23,634 nt of DNA from JAABQT01 sp041488375 (lineage in GTDB: Bacteria > Pseudomonadota > Gammaproteobacteria > Burkholderiales > SG8-39): the NCBI GenBank assembly GCA_041488375.1, contig JBGPPD010000020.1, forward strand, positions 1 through 23,634. Direction: 5' to 3'. Of this stretch, positions 7,271 to 14,841 are shown piece after piece. The first letter of the stretch is position 1. Every line of letters starts with the position of its first letter. The notes under the pieces were generated by a model. That model saw only the letters and a program-made list of their open reading frames with translations, was not told where the DNA came from and searched no databases. Made by a program: the position numbers and the translations under genes.

Positions 7271-8680
7271 TTGGCCCTGTACCTGGAGCATTTCGGCCTG
7301 CGCGAGCCGCCGTTCCGCATCACGCCGCACACCGACTTCTTTTTCGACGGCGCCGACCGTGGCGCGACGCTGGACGCGCTGCTCTACGCCATCCAGCACG
7401 AGGAAGGCATCGTCAAGGTGGTCGGCGAGGTGGGCAGCGGCAAGACGCTGCTGTGCCGCGTGCTGATCGAGCGCCTGCCGCCGCAGGTCGAGACCATCTA
7501 CCTGGCCAATCCCTCGTTCACCCGGGACGAGATCCTGTACGCGGTCGCCGAGGAGCTGAAGATCGAATTCTCGCGCGAGCGCGCCACCATCGCGCTGCGC
7601 GCCCTGCAGGACCGCCTGATCGCGTCCTATGCCGAAGGGCGGCGCACCGTGATCCTGATCGACGAGGCGCACGCCATGCCCGAGGAGACGCTCGAGCAGG
7701 TGCGGCTGCTGTCCAACCTCGAAACCAGCCGCCACAAGCTGCTGCAGATCGTGCTGTTCGGCCAGCCCGAACTCGACGAGGTGCTCGCCCTGCCCAGCCT
7801 GCGGCAACTGAAGGACCGCATCACGCACAGCTTTCGCATGCGGCCGCTGTCGCACGCCGAGGCGGCCAACTATCTCACCTTCCGCCTGCGCGCCGCCGGC
7901 TACCGCGGGCCGGACCTGTTCGCCCCGGACGCCGTGGCCCTGATCGCGCGCGCCGCCGATGGCCTGTCGCGCCGCATCAACATCCTTGCCGACAAGTCGC
8001 TGCTCGCCGCGTTCAGCGAAGGGGCGCACGGGATCACTGCGAAACAGGCGCGCGCCGCGATCGCCGATTCGGAGTTCGCGCCGCGCTGGCGGCCGCGGCG
8101 GCCGCTGGCCGCCTTCGCCGCCATCGGCATCGCCGGATTGATGCTGGGGCTCGCCCTCGCATGGCTGCTGACGCCCGGCAAGCAGGCGGCGCCTGTTGCG
8201 CCCCCGATTGCTCCCGCCGTCCCCCCGGCGCCCGCCGCCCTGCCGCCAGCACCCCCTGCCGCGGCGGCACCAGTCAGTGCGCCGCCTGCGCCGGTGTCCC
8301 TGCTGCGGCGGGAACACCTGACCAGGCTTGCCGGCTACAAGGCTGCCCGCTACCCGCTGTTGAGCGCGCGGCTCGAGGCGACGCTTGCCCGGCTCGACAC
8401 GGAGCCGGACAGCCACTACAGCCTAGAGCTTTACCTCACCGACAACAGCGATCCGGCGCGCATCGAACGCTTCCTGATCCGCGCGCGCGACCTGGTGCCG
8501 CTGGACCAGGTGTATGTGGTGCCCCTGGAGGGCGGCGGCCGGTACCGGATCTGGGCCCTGTTCGGGGTCTATCCGGACCGCGAAGCAGCCCGGCGCGCTG
8601 CCGAAATGCTGCCGCCGAAGTACCAGCAGGCGTTCCGCACCGAGCCGCGCAGTTTTGCCGAATTGCGCCGCGCGCTTTGA
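7271..8680 (+). CDS. ExeA/MshM-like AAA ATPase with membrane anchor and SPOR-like C-terminus
   Basis: AAA ATPase of 469 residues, of the ExeA/GspA/MshM family that helps place or assemble secretins through the peptidoglycan. The cytoplasmic N-terminal part has Walker A GEVGSGKT (52-59) and Walker B VILIDEAH (127-134); the region GQPELDEVL and the arginine-rich SFRMRPLSHAEAANYL are typical of the family. A membrane helix lies at about 279-301, then a proline/alanine-rich periplasmic linker (about 305-345). The C-terminal domain, with YSLELYLTDNSDPARIE and YRIWALFGVYPDREAARRA, looks like a SPOR fold and so may bind peptidoglycan. The start is TTG at 7271, preceded by AAGGAG at suitable spacing. 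The next gene is the secretin, consistent with the proposed role. Confidence 0.9.
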   Translation: MALYLEHFGLREPPFRITPHTDFFFDGADRGATLDALLYAIQHEEGIVKVVGEVGSGKTLLCRVLIERLPPQVETIYLANPSFTRDEILYAVAEELKIEFSRERATIALRALQDRLIASYAEGRRTVILIDEAHAMPEETLEQVRLLSNLETSRHKLLQIVLFGQPELDEVLALPSLRQLKDRITHSFRMRPLSHAEAANYLTFRLRAAGYRGPDLFAPDAVALIARAADGLSRRINILADKSLLAAFSEGAHGITAKQARAAIADSEFAPRWRPRRPLAAFAAIGIAGLMLGLALAWLLTPGKQAAPVAPPIAPAVPPAPAALPPAPPAAAAPVSAPPAPVSLLRREHLTRLAGYKAARYPLLSARLEATLARLDTEPDSHYSLELYLTDNSDPARIERFLIRARDLVPLDQVYVVPLEGGGRYRIWALFGVYPDREAARRAAEMLPPKYQQAFRTEPRSFAELRRAL

Positions 8681-8785
8681 GCGGCCATTGCAAAATCCTG
8701 AAAACTCTCCCGCAACAGACTCTTAGCGGCTTTTCTTCAAGACTGGCCATGCTATGCTAAGCATTAAGGGAGAAGCGGGGACGTG
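8681..8785 (+). promoter_or_regulatory. Probable promoter/operator region upstream of mshL
   Basis: This 105-nt gap is the largest in the plus-strand operon and is clearly more AT-rich than its surroundings. A -10-like TATGCT lies at 8753-8758. It overlaps a perfect 5-bp-arm inverted repeat ATGCT-A-AGCAT (8754-8764) and a tandem copy of ATGCT at 8749-8753. No good -35 is present (the best match is the T-rich stretch at 8731-8736). A Shine-Dalgarno-like GGGG lies 5 nt before the mshL ATG. This suggests an internal promoter with an operator-like element, at low confidence. Confidence 0.4.
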
Positions 8786-10531
8786 ATGACTTGGAAAATC
8801 ACGGTGTCGATGGCCGCACTTGCGACGGTGCTCGCTGGCTGCGTCCAGACGCCGGCCAAGCCTTCTCCCACGCACCTTGGCGTCGACGCGGCGGCCGCGC
8901 CCACCGGCGAGATCCCGGCGCCCATCCAGATCGCCCCGGTGCTGCCCAAGCCGCAGGCCACCGCGCGGCCCGAGACCTATAGCGTAGTGGTGAGCAACGT
9001 GCGCGTGCAGGACCTGCTGTTCGCGCTGGCGCGCGATGCGCGGCTCAACATCGACATCCACCCCGGGATCGCCGGCTCGGTGACGTTGAACGCCATCGAC
9101 CAGACCCTGCCCCAGCTGCTCGCGCGCATCGCCAAGCAGGTGGACATGCGCTACGAGCTGGACGGGCCCAACCTGCTGGTGATGCGCGACTCGCCGTTCC
9201 TGCGGACCTACAAGGTGGATTTCGTCAGCGCTTCGCGCAACGTCAAGATGCAGTCGCAGTCCTCCACGCAATTCGGCACCACCGGCAGCGGCGCGACCGG
9301 CGCCACCGGCTCGACGGCGACCATCGATGTCACGTCCAACACCCAGTTGTGGGACACGCTGGTGCAGAACATCAAGGACATCCTGCAGGAAACCGACAAG
9401 GTTCTCCCCGCGGGAGCAGCGCCTGTGCCTGTGGCGGCCGCGCCCGCATCCGGCGGCGCACCCCAGGCGACTGCGGCCGCCGCCAGCCCCAGCTACCGCG
9501 AGGCGGCCTCGGTGATCGGCAATCGCGAAAGTGGCGTGCTGTTCATCCGGGCGACATCGCGCCAGCACGAGAAGATCCAGGAGTTCCTCGACTCCGTGCT
9601 CAACAACGTACGCCGGCAGGTGCTGATCGAGGCGACCGTGGCCGAGGTCCAGCTCAACAACGAGTACCAGCGCGGCATCGACTGGCAGCGCCTGCGTACC
9701 GGCGCCAGCGGTACCGGGCGCCCCGCATTCGGGTCCGGCAGTTCCGGAATCGAGTTCAACCAGATATCGGCCAATACTCCCGCCTCGGTGAGCACCAACG
9801 CGTTCGTGCTCGGCGGTGCCCTCAACAGCCTGAACCTCAACGCGGCGATTCGCTTGCTCGATTCGTTTGGCGATGTGCGCGTACTTTCGAGCCCGAAGAT
9901 CAGTGTATTGAACAACCAGACGGCGCTGCTGCGCGTGACGCGCGATATCGTCTACTTCACCATCACGCCTTCGACCACGCCGGTGACCATCTCCGGCGGC
10001 GGTTCCGGCACCACCAACATCCAGGCTTCGTTCACGACCACGCCGAATATCGCCGCCGAAGGCTTCATGATGAGCGTGCTGCCCCAGATCAACGCGGCCG
10101 ACGCCATCGTGCTCAACGTGCGCCCGACGATCCGCCGTCGTGTGGCCGACGCCACCGATCCCAATCCCGCCCTGGGGGCAGCCACGCCCAACCTGATCCC
10201 GATATTCGAGACGCGCGAGATGGATTCGATGCTCAGGATCCAGAGCGGGCAGACCGCGGTGCTCGGCGGCTTGATGCAGGATTCGGTGGAGAATATCGAG
10301 GACGCGATCCCGGGCATCAGCCGCATCCCGCTCCTCGGAGCACTGTTCTCGCAGCAGCGCAAGGTAAACCACAAGACCGAACTGGTGATCTTCCTGCGCG
10401 CCACCGTCATTCGCGACGCCAGCATCGAAGGCGATTACCGCAACTTCCGCGAGCTGCTGCCGGCCAGCAATTTCCTCCGCAAGCCCAACCCAGGGCGCGA
10501 GCAGCCGGCCGAGTCCCCGGCCGGGAAGTGA
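8786..10531 (+). CDS. mshL: MshL-type secretin lipoprotein
   Basis: Outer-membrane secretin channel of an MSHA-type pilus, 581 residues. The N-terminus is a lipoprotein signal (MTWKITVSMAALATVLAGC, acylated Cys19), which supports the ATG at 8786 over the GTG one codon earlier. An N0/STN-like domain follows (VVVSNVRVQDLLFALARDARLNIDIHPGIAGSV), then a Gly/Ser/Thr-rich and Ala-rich linker. The secretin core comes last: VLIEATVAEVQLNNEYQRGIDW, VLSSPKISVLNNQTALLRV, and the terminal signature SGQTAVLGGLMQDSVENIEDAIPGISRIPLLGALF...TELVIFLRATVI. The upstream neighbour is the MshM-like ATPase and the downstream one is the MshN-like TPR protein. Assignment to the MshL rather than the GspD/PilQ branch rests on this context and the lipoprotein start. 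Confidence 0.93.
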   Translation: MTWKITVSMAALATVLAGCVQTPAKPSPTHLGVDAAAAPTGEIPAPIQIAPVLPKPQATARPETYSVVVSNVRVQDLLFALARDARLNIDIHPGIAGSVTLNAIDQTLPQLLARIAKQVDMRYELDGPNLLVMRDSPFLRTYKVDFVSASRNVKMQSQSSTQFGTTGSGATGATGSTATIDVTSNTQLWDTLVQNIKDILQETDKVLPAGAAPVPVAAAPASGGAPQATAAAASPSYREAASVIGNRESGVLFIRATSRQHEKIQEFLDSVLNNVRRQVLIEATVAEVQLNNEYQRGIDWQRLRTGASGTGRPAFGSGSSGIEFNQISANTPASVSTNAFVLGGALNSLNLNAAIRLLDSFGDVRVLSSPKISVLNNQTALLRVTRDIVYFTITPSTTPVTISGGGSGTTNIQASFTTTPNIAAEGFMMSVLPQINAADAIVLNVRPTIRRRVADATDPNPALGAATPNLIPIFETREMDSMLRIQSGQTAVLGGLMQDSVENIEDAIPGISRIPLLGALFSQQRKVNHKTELVIFLRATVIRDASIEGDYRNFRELLPASNFLRKPNPGREQPAESPAGK

Positions 10532-10532
10532 T

Positions 10533-11840
10533 ATGAGCCTGCTGCTTGAGGCGCTCAAGAAGGCGGAGAAAGCCAAGGAAGACGCCCAGCGCCGCGCCCA
10601 AGGCGGCGAGTTGCGCTTGGCTGACGAAGCGCCGGCCGCAGCGCCGGTCGACGCCCCGGCCAAGCCGGTCCTGACTCGGCCCGAACTGCCGGACATCACC
10701 GCGCCGCTGGAAATCCTGACCGAGGACCTGGCCGCCAGGCCGGCCGCGGGCGACCTCGCGACCGAAGCGCCGCCGTCACCCCCGCGCCGCACCGTCGCCG
10801 ATGCGCAGGCCGCAGACCGTGCCGCCGCGCGCAAGGTGTTCGAGGTGAAAGTCCGCGAGCCCAATCCGCGGCTGCCGTTCTTCATTGCAGTCGGCGCGCT
10901 CGGCGCCTTCGCGTTCGGCACGGTGATCTATTTCTGGATCCAGCTGCGCGGGCCAGCACCGCTCGTCAACACCAACCCGCCGCCAGTTGCTGAAAATCCT
11001 GTCACCGCGGCTCCGGTCGCGCGCGCCGCACCGGCAGCGTCGACCATGGCCCCCGTGCAGCCCGCGATCCCGGGCCTGCCGCCGAGTTTGGGCGCGACAC
11101 TGCCGCTAGCCGCCGCCAAGCCGCCGGCGCCTGCCGCCCCGGCCCGGTCTGCGACACCCGCCATCCCGCGCGACGCTCCGGTGCCGCGCATGGCCCGGAT
11201 CGCGCGGCCCGCAGCGCTCGCCGAGCGTGCCCCGGAGGCCGGCGCGCTCGCCACCAACCGGCCCGCGCCGCAAGTCAATCCGCACGTGGCCTCGGCCTAT
11301 GCCGCCTACCAGGCTGGCAACCTGGACAGCGCGCGGAGCGACTACCAGCAGGCGCTGCGCGATGAGCCCGGCAACCGCGACGCGCTGCTTGGCCTGGCCG
11401 CGGTCGAGACCCGCGCGCAAGGCTACGAATTCGCGGTGGATATTTACGAGCGGCTGTTGCATGCGGATCCGCGCGATCCGTACGCGCAGGCAGCCCTGCT
11501 CGCGCTGCGCGGCCAATCGGGCGATCCGGTGGCCGTGGAGAGCCGCTTGAAGACGCTGCTGAGCGCCGATCCAGGGTCTGGCGTGCTGCACTTTGCCCTG
11601 GGCAACCACTACGTGCAGCAGCGGCGCTGGGCAGACGCCCAGCAGTCCTATTTCCGCGCCGTGGCGTCGGACCCCGACAACCCGGATTACGCCTACAACC
11701 TTGCGGTCAGCCTGGACCAACTGCACCAGCCGGGCGCCGCGCTGGACTACTACCGCCGGGCGCTGGCGCTGGCGCAAAAACGCATCGCCAGTTTCGCGCC
11801 AGCGGCCGCGCAGGAGCGTGTGCAGCAGTTGGCGCGCTGA
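10533..11840 (+). CDS. MshN-like membrane-anchored TPR protein
   Basis: 435-residue protein with a short cytoplasmic N-terminus starting MSLLLEALKKAEKAKEDAQ. That motif is common to MshN and GspB-like proteins of secretin loci. One membrane helix lies at about 115-137 (LPFFIAVGALGAFAFGTVIYFWIQL), followed by an Ala/Pro-rich periplasmic linker (about 138-250) and at least four TPR-like helical repeats (about 251-425), for example AYAAYQAGNLDSARSDYQQAL and YNLAVSLDQLHQPGAALDYYRRAL. It is probably a periplasmic scaffold linking the secretin to the inner-membrane machinery. The start lies 1 nt after the mshL stop. Confidence 0.87.
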   Translation: MSLLLEALKKAEKAKEDAQRRAQGGELRLADEAPAAAPVDAPAKPVLTRPELPDITAPLEILTEDLAARPAAGDLATEAPPSPPRRTVADAQAADRAAARKVFEVKVREPNPRLPFFIAVGALGAFAFGTVIYFWIQLRGPAPLVNTNPPPVAENPVTAAPVARAAPAASTMAPVQPAIPGLPPSLGATLPLAAAKPPAPAAPARSATPAIPRDAPVPRMARIARPAALAERAPEAGALATNRPAPQVNPHVASAYAAYQAGNLDSARSDYQQALRDEPGNRDALLGLAAVETRAQGYEFAVDIYERLLHADPRDPYAQAALLALRGQSGDPVAVESRLKTLLSADPGSGVLHFALGNHYVQQRRWADAQQSYFRAVASDPDNPDYAYNLAVSLDQLHQPGAALDYYRRALALAQKRIASFAPAAAQERVQQLAR

Positions 11841-11889
11841 CAGTTCCTAAACCCCGGTTTTTTCGGGCTTTCTGTATCATGCAAGCTGG
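11841..11889 (+). promoter_or_regulatory. Short gap before the assembly ATPase gene
   Basis: This 49-nt gap contains a small inverted repeat, CCCG-(7 nt, T-rich)-CGGG, at 11853-11867, and a -10-like TATCAT at 11875-11880. The -35 region is poor and there is no strong Shine-Dalgarno before the ATG at 11890. It may be an attenuator or weak internal promoter, or nothing. Confidence 0.2.
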
Positions 11890-13599
11890 ATGAACTCGCC
11901 CACCAATCCGCAGGCCAAGCGCCACATCGGCCAGATCCTGATCGACCAGGGCATCCTGACCGAGGACCAGCTGCGCATCGCCCTGCTCGAGCAGACCAAG
12001 TCGAAGGCCCCGGTGGGCCGCCTGCTGGTGCAGCTCGGCTTCGTTTCCGAGGCCACGCTGCGCGACGCGCTGTCCGAAAAGCTCGGCCTGCAGTCGGTGG
12101 ACCTGGGCCACATCATCGTCGACCCGGCCGCGCTGAAGATGCTGCCGCGCGACATGGCGAGGCGCTACCGCATGTTCCCGGTGGCGCTCGACCGGCAGTC
12201 GAAGAAGTTCATCGTCGCGCTCGCCGACACCAACAACATCGTCGCCGTGGACCAGCTGCGCGCCCACCTGAAGGGAGACTTCGAGATCGAGCTGCGGCTG
12301 GCCGGCGACTCCGAGGTCGAGCGCGCAGTCGAGCACTACTACGGCCACGAGTTCTCGATCGACGGCATCCTGCGCGAGATCGAGACCGGCGAGGTCGACT
12401 ACGCCACCATCTCGGAAGGCGACGAGTACTCGCAGCCGGTGGTGCGCCTCATCTCCGCGCTGCTCGCCGACGCGGTGGAACGGGGAGCGTCGGACATCCA
12501 CTTCGAGCCGGAGCAGAATTTCCTGCGCATCCGGTACCGGATCGACGGCGTGCTGCGCCAGATCCGCTCGCTGCACAAGACCTACTGGCCGGCGATGGCG
12601 GTGCGTTTGAAAGTCATGGCGAAGATGAACATCGCCGAGACGCGCGCGCCGCAGGACGGGCGCATCTCGGCCACCATGGCCGGCCGCGTGGTGGACTTCC
12701 GCGTCGCCAGCCTGCCCACCACGCACGGCGAGAACCTCGTGCTGCGCATCCTCGACCGGCAAAAGGGCATCGTGCCGCTCGACAAGCTGGGGCTGGAGGA
12801 GGTGACGCTCGACCTGCTCAAGCGCATGATCGCCAGGCCCGAGGGCATCATCCTGGTGACCGGCCCGACCGGCAGCGGCAAGACCACCACGCTGTACTCG
12901 ATCATGAACCACATCAATTCCGACGCCATCAACATCATGACGCTGGAGGATCCGGTCGAGTACCCGATGACCCTGATCCGCCAGACCTCGGTGTCGGAGG
13001 CCGCCAAGCTGGACTTCGCCAACGGCGTGCGCGCCATGATGCGCCAGGACCCGGACGCGATTCTGGTGGGCGAGATCCGCGATCGCGATACCGCCGAAAT
13101 GGCGTTCCGTGCGGCAATGACCGGCCACCAGGTGTACTCGACGCTGCATACCAATTCCGCGGTTGGCGCGATCCCGCGCCTGCTCGACATCGGCATCGTG
13201 CCGGACGTCATGTCGGGCAACATCATCGGCGTGGTGGCGCAGCGCCTGGTGAGGAAGCTGTGTCGCACCTGTCGCCAGTCCTACGACCCGGACGTGAAGG
13301 AGCGGCGCCTGCTGAACCTCTCGCCCACCGAGCCCGCGGCGCTGTTCCGCGCAGTGGGCTGCGAGCAGTGCGATTACCAGGGCTACCGCGGGCGGCAGTC
13401 GATCCTGGAGATCCTGAAGATCGACGGCGGGCTGGACGAGCTGATCGCGCGCCGCGCCACCGCGCGCGAGATCCTCACCGCGGCGCGCAGCAAGGGCTTC
13501 AAGACGCTGGCCGACGACGGCGTGCGCATGGTGCGCGCCGGCCTCACCAGCCTCGACGAGCTGATGCGCGTGGTGGACCTCACGGATCGCATGGCGTAG
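11890..13599 (+). CDS. MshE/GspE-family pilus assembly ATPase with MshEN-like domain
   Basis: Hexameric cytoplasmic ATPase powering pilin polymerisation, 569 residues. Residues 12-58 contain two consecutive MshEN-type motifs, HIGQILIDQGILTEDQL...LLEQ and PVGRLLVQLGFVSEATL. The VDL strand follows; this is the domain that binds cyclic di-GMP in V. cholerae MshE. The catalytic core has Walker A GPTGSGKT (325-332), the Asp box MTLEDPVEYP, Walker B ILVGEIRDRDTAEMA and the His box STLHTNSA. A tetracysteine zinc site lies at Cys458-x2-Cys461 and Cys491-x2-Cys494, as in GspE/PilB assembly ATPases and unlike PilT. The context with a GspF platform gene downstream confirms the role. In MshEN motif 1 the usual leading Arg is His12, so ligand binding needs testing. 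Confidence 0.95.
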   Translation: MNSPTNPQAKRHIGQILIDQGILTEDQLRIALLEQTKSKAPVGRLLVQLGFVSEATLRDALSEKLGLQSVDLGHIIVDPAALKMLPRDMARRYRMFPVALDRQSKKFIVALADTNNIVAVDQLRAHLKGDFEIELRLAGDSEVERAVEHYYGHEFSIDGILREIETGEVDYATISEGDEYSQPVVRLISALLADAVERGASDIHFEPEQNFLRIRYRIDGVLRQIRSLHKTYWPAMAVRLKVMAKMNIAETRAPQDGRISATMAGRVVDFRVASLPTTHGENLVLRILDRQKGIVPLDKLGLEEVTLDLLKRMIARPEGIILVTGPTGSGKTTTLYSIMNHINSDAINIMTLEDPVEYPMTLIRQTSVSEAAKLDFANGVRAMMRQDPDAILVGEIRDRDTAEMAFRAAMTGHQVYSTLHTNSAVGAIPRLLDIGIVPDVMSGNIIGVVAQRLVRKLCRTCRQSYDPDVKERRLLNLSPTEPAALFRAVGCEQCDYQGYRGRQSILEILKIDGGLDELIARRATAREILTAARSKGFKTLADDGVRMVRAGLTSLDELMRVVDLTDRMA

Positions 13600-13618
13600 G
13601 GCGGGCCGCCGGCCCGCC
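13600..13618 (+). repeat. GC-rich intercistronic hairpin between the assembly ATPase and platform genes
   Basis: A perfect 8-bp inverted repeat (arms GGCGGGCC and GGCCCGCC, 3-nt loop) begins directly after the TAG stop of the ATPase gene. It ends 13 nt before the ATG of the platform gene. No T-run follows, so it is not a classical intrinsic terminator. It could stabilise the upstream mRNA or modulate translation of the downstream gene, whose Shine-Dalgarno is poor. Confidence 0.6.
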
Positions 13619-13631
13619 GACCCGCGACGGT

Positions 13632-14837
13632 ATGCCCCTCTACACCTACAAGGCGATCGACGCGCAGGGCAAGAACGTCGTCGGGCGCACCGAGGCGGGC
13701 AACCCGTTCGACCTCGAGCAACGCCTGTCGCGCATGGGTCTCGACCTGGTGTACGGCGCGCCCACCAGCCAGACCGCGCGCCTGATCGGCGGCGCACGCA
13801 TCAAACGCCAGGACCTGATCAACTTCTGCTTCCATCTGGAGCAGCTGGCCGGGGCCGGCGTGCCGATGGTCGAGGGCCTGGTGGACCTGCGCGACAGCGT
13901 CGAGGGGCCGCGCTTTCGCGAGGTGATCTCGGGCCTGATCGAGTCTATCGAGGGCGGCAGGAACCTGTCGCAGTCGCTGGCCGAATACCCGGAAGTGTTC
14001 AGCAAGGTGTTCGTCAGCCTGGTGCGCTCGGGCGAGCAGACCGGGCGCCTGCCCGAAGTGCTCAGAGGACTGACCGAGTCGCTCAAGTGGGAGGATGAGC
14101 TCGCCGCGCAGACTAAAAAACTGATCGTGTACCCCGCGTTCGTCGGCAGCATCGTGCTGCTGGTGACCATGTTCCTGATGATCTACCTGGTGCCGCAGAT
14201 GACCGGCTTCATCCGTAACATGGGGCAGGAGATCCCGCTGCAGACCCGCATCCTGATCGAAGTGTCGAATTTTTTCGTCAACTACTGGTGGGCAGCCATC
14301 GCGGCGCCCTTCGTCGTCTGGTTCGGGGTGAAGTTCGCCGCCCACAGCAACCCGGGCGTGGCCTTCGCGCTCGACCGCTACAAGATCTCGATGCCCCTGG
14401 TCGGGCCGATCCTGAAGAAGATCATCCTGTCGCGCTTTGCCTCGAGCTTTGCCATGATGTATTCCTCGGGCATCACCGTGCTCGACGCGGTGCGCAGCGC
14501 CGAGGAGATCGTCGGCAACCGCCCGGTGGAGAACGCCCTGCGCAGCGCCGGCCAGCAGATTGCCGAAGGCAAGAACCTGACCATGGCGTTCCAGGACGTG
14601 GGGCTGTTCCCGCCGCTGGTGATCCGCATGCTCAGGATCGGCGAGAATACGGGAGCGTTGGACACGGCGCTGCTCAACGTGAGCTATTTCTACAATCGCG
14701 AGGTGAAGGAGTCGATCGGCCGCGTGCAGGCGATGATCGAGCCGGCGCTGACCCTGGTGCTCGGCGCGATCCTCGGCTGGGTGATGCTGTCGGTGCTCGG
14801 GCCGGTATACGACACCATCAGCAAGATGAAATTCTGA
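13632..14837 (+). CDS. Inner-membrane platform protein (GspF/PilC/MshG family)
   Basis: Polytopic platform protein of 401 residues that transmits ATPase motion to pilin assembly. The ATG at 13632 gives the typical N-terminus MPLYTYKAIDAQGKNVVGR; a longer in-frame reading that overlaps the ATPase gene is rejected. Two T2SF domains are visible: the first around residues 59-180 (FCFHLEQLAGAGVPMVEGL, VFVSLVRSGEQTGRLPEVL) and the second around 262-385 (FASSFAMMYSSGITVLDAV, VIRMLRIGENTGALDTAL). Three membrane segments are clear: YPAFVGSIVLLVTMFLMIYLV, WWAAIAAPFVVWFGVKF and ALTLVLGAILGWVMLSVLG. It follows the ATPase gene, as in most type II/IV systems. Confidence 0.95.
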   Translation: MPLYTYKAIDAQGKNVVGRTEAGNPFDLEQRLSRMGLDLVYGAPTSQTARLIGGARIKRQDLINFCFHLEQLAGAGVPMVEGLVDLRDSVEGPRFREVISGLIESIEGGRNLSQSLAEYPEVFSKVFVSLVRSGEQTGRLPEVLRGLTESLKWEDELAAQTKKLIVYPAFVGSIVLLVTMFLMIYLVPQMTGFIRNMGQEIPLQTRILIEVSNFFVNYWWAAIAAPFVVWFGVKFAAHSNPGVAFALDRYKISMPLVGPILKKIILSRFASSFAMMYSSGITVLDAVRSAEEIVGNRPVENALRSAGQQIAEGKNLTMAFQDVGLFPPLVIRMLRIGENTGALDTALLNVSYFYNREVKESIGRVQAMIEPALTLVLGAILGWVMLSVLGPVYDTISKMKF

Positions 14838-14841
14838 AACC

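Noticed and set aside
8744..8758. Possible sigma-54 -24/-12 promoter upstream of mshL (TGG ... GC)
   Set aside because: The spacing between GG and GC is 9 nt instead of the required 10 and the flanking bases do not match TGGCAC/TTGC. No canonical sigma-54 element was found in any gap, so the targets of the NtrC-type regulator remain unknown.
11853..11867. Intrinsic terminator between the MshN-like and MshE-like genes
   Set aside because: The stem is only 4 bp and the T-run lies in the loop rather than after the stem. It is also followed closely by the next gene of the same operon.
13260..13631. N-terminal extension of the platform protein into the assembly ATPase gene
   Set aside because: The extra sequence is an out-of-frame, Arg/Ala-rich reading of the ATPase gene, while MPLYTYKA at 13632 is the standard GspF/PilC start.
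8723..13797. Very long minus-strand open frames opposite mshL/MshN (8723-10921) and the MshE-like gene (11707-13797)
   Set aside because: They lie antisense to genes with clear family motifs, have low-complexity Arg/His/Gly/Ala-rich translations and no domain signatures. Long antisense frames are expected in DNA this GC-rich.
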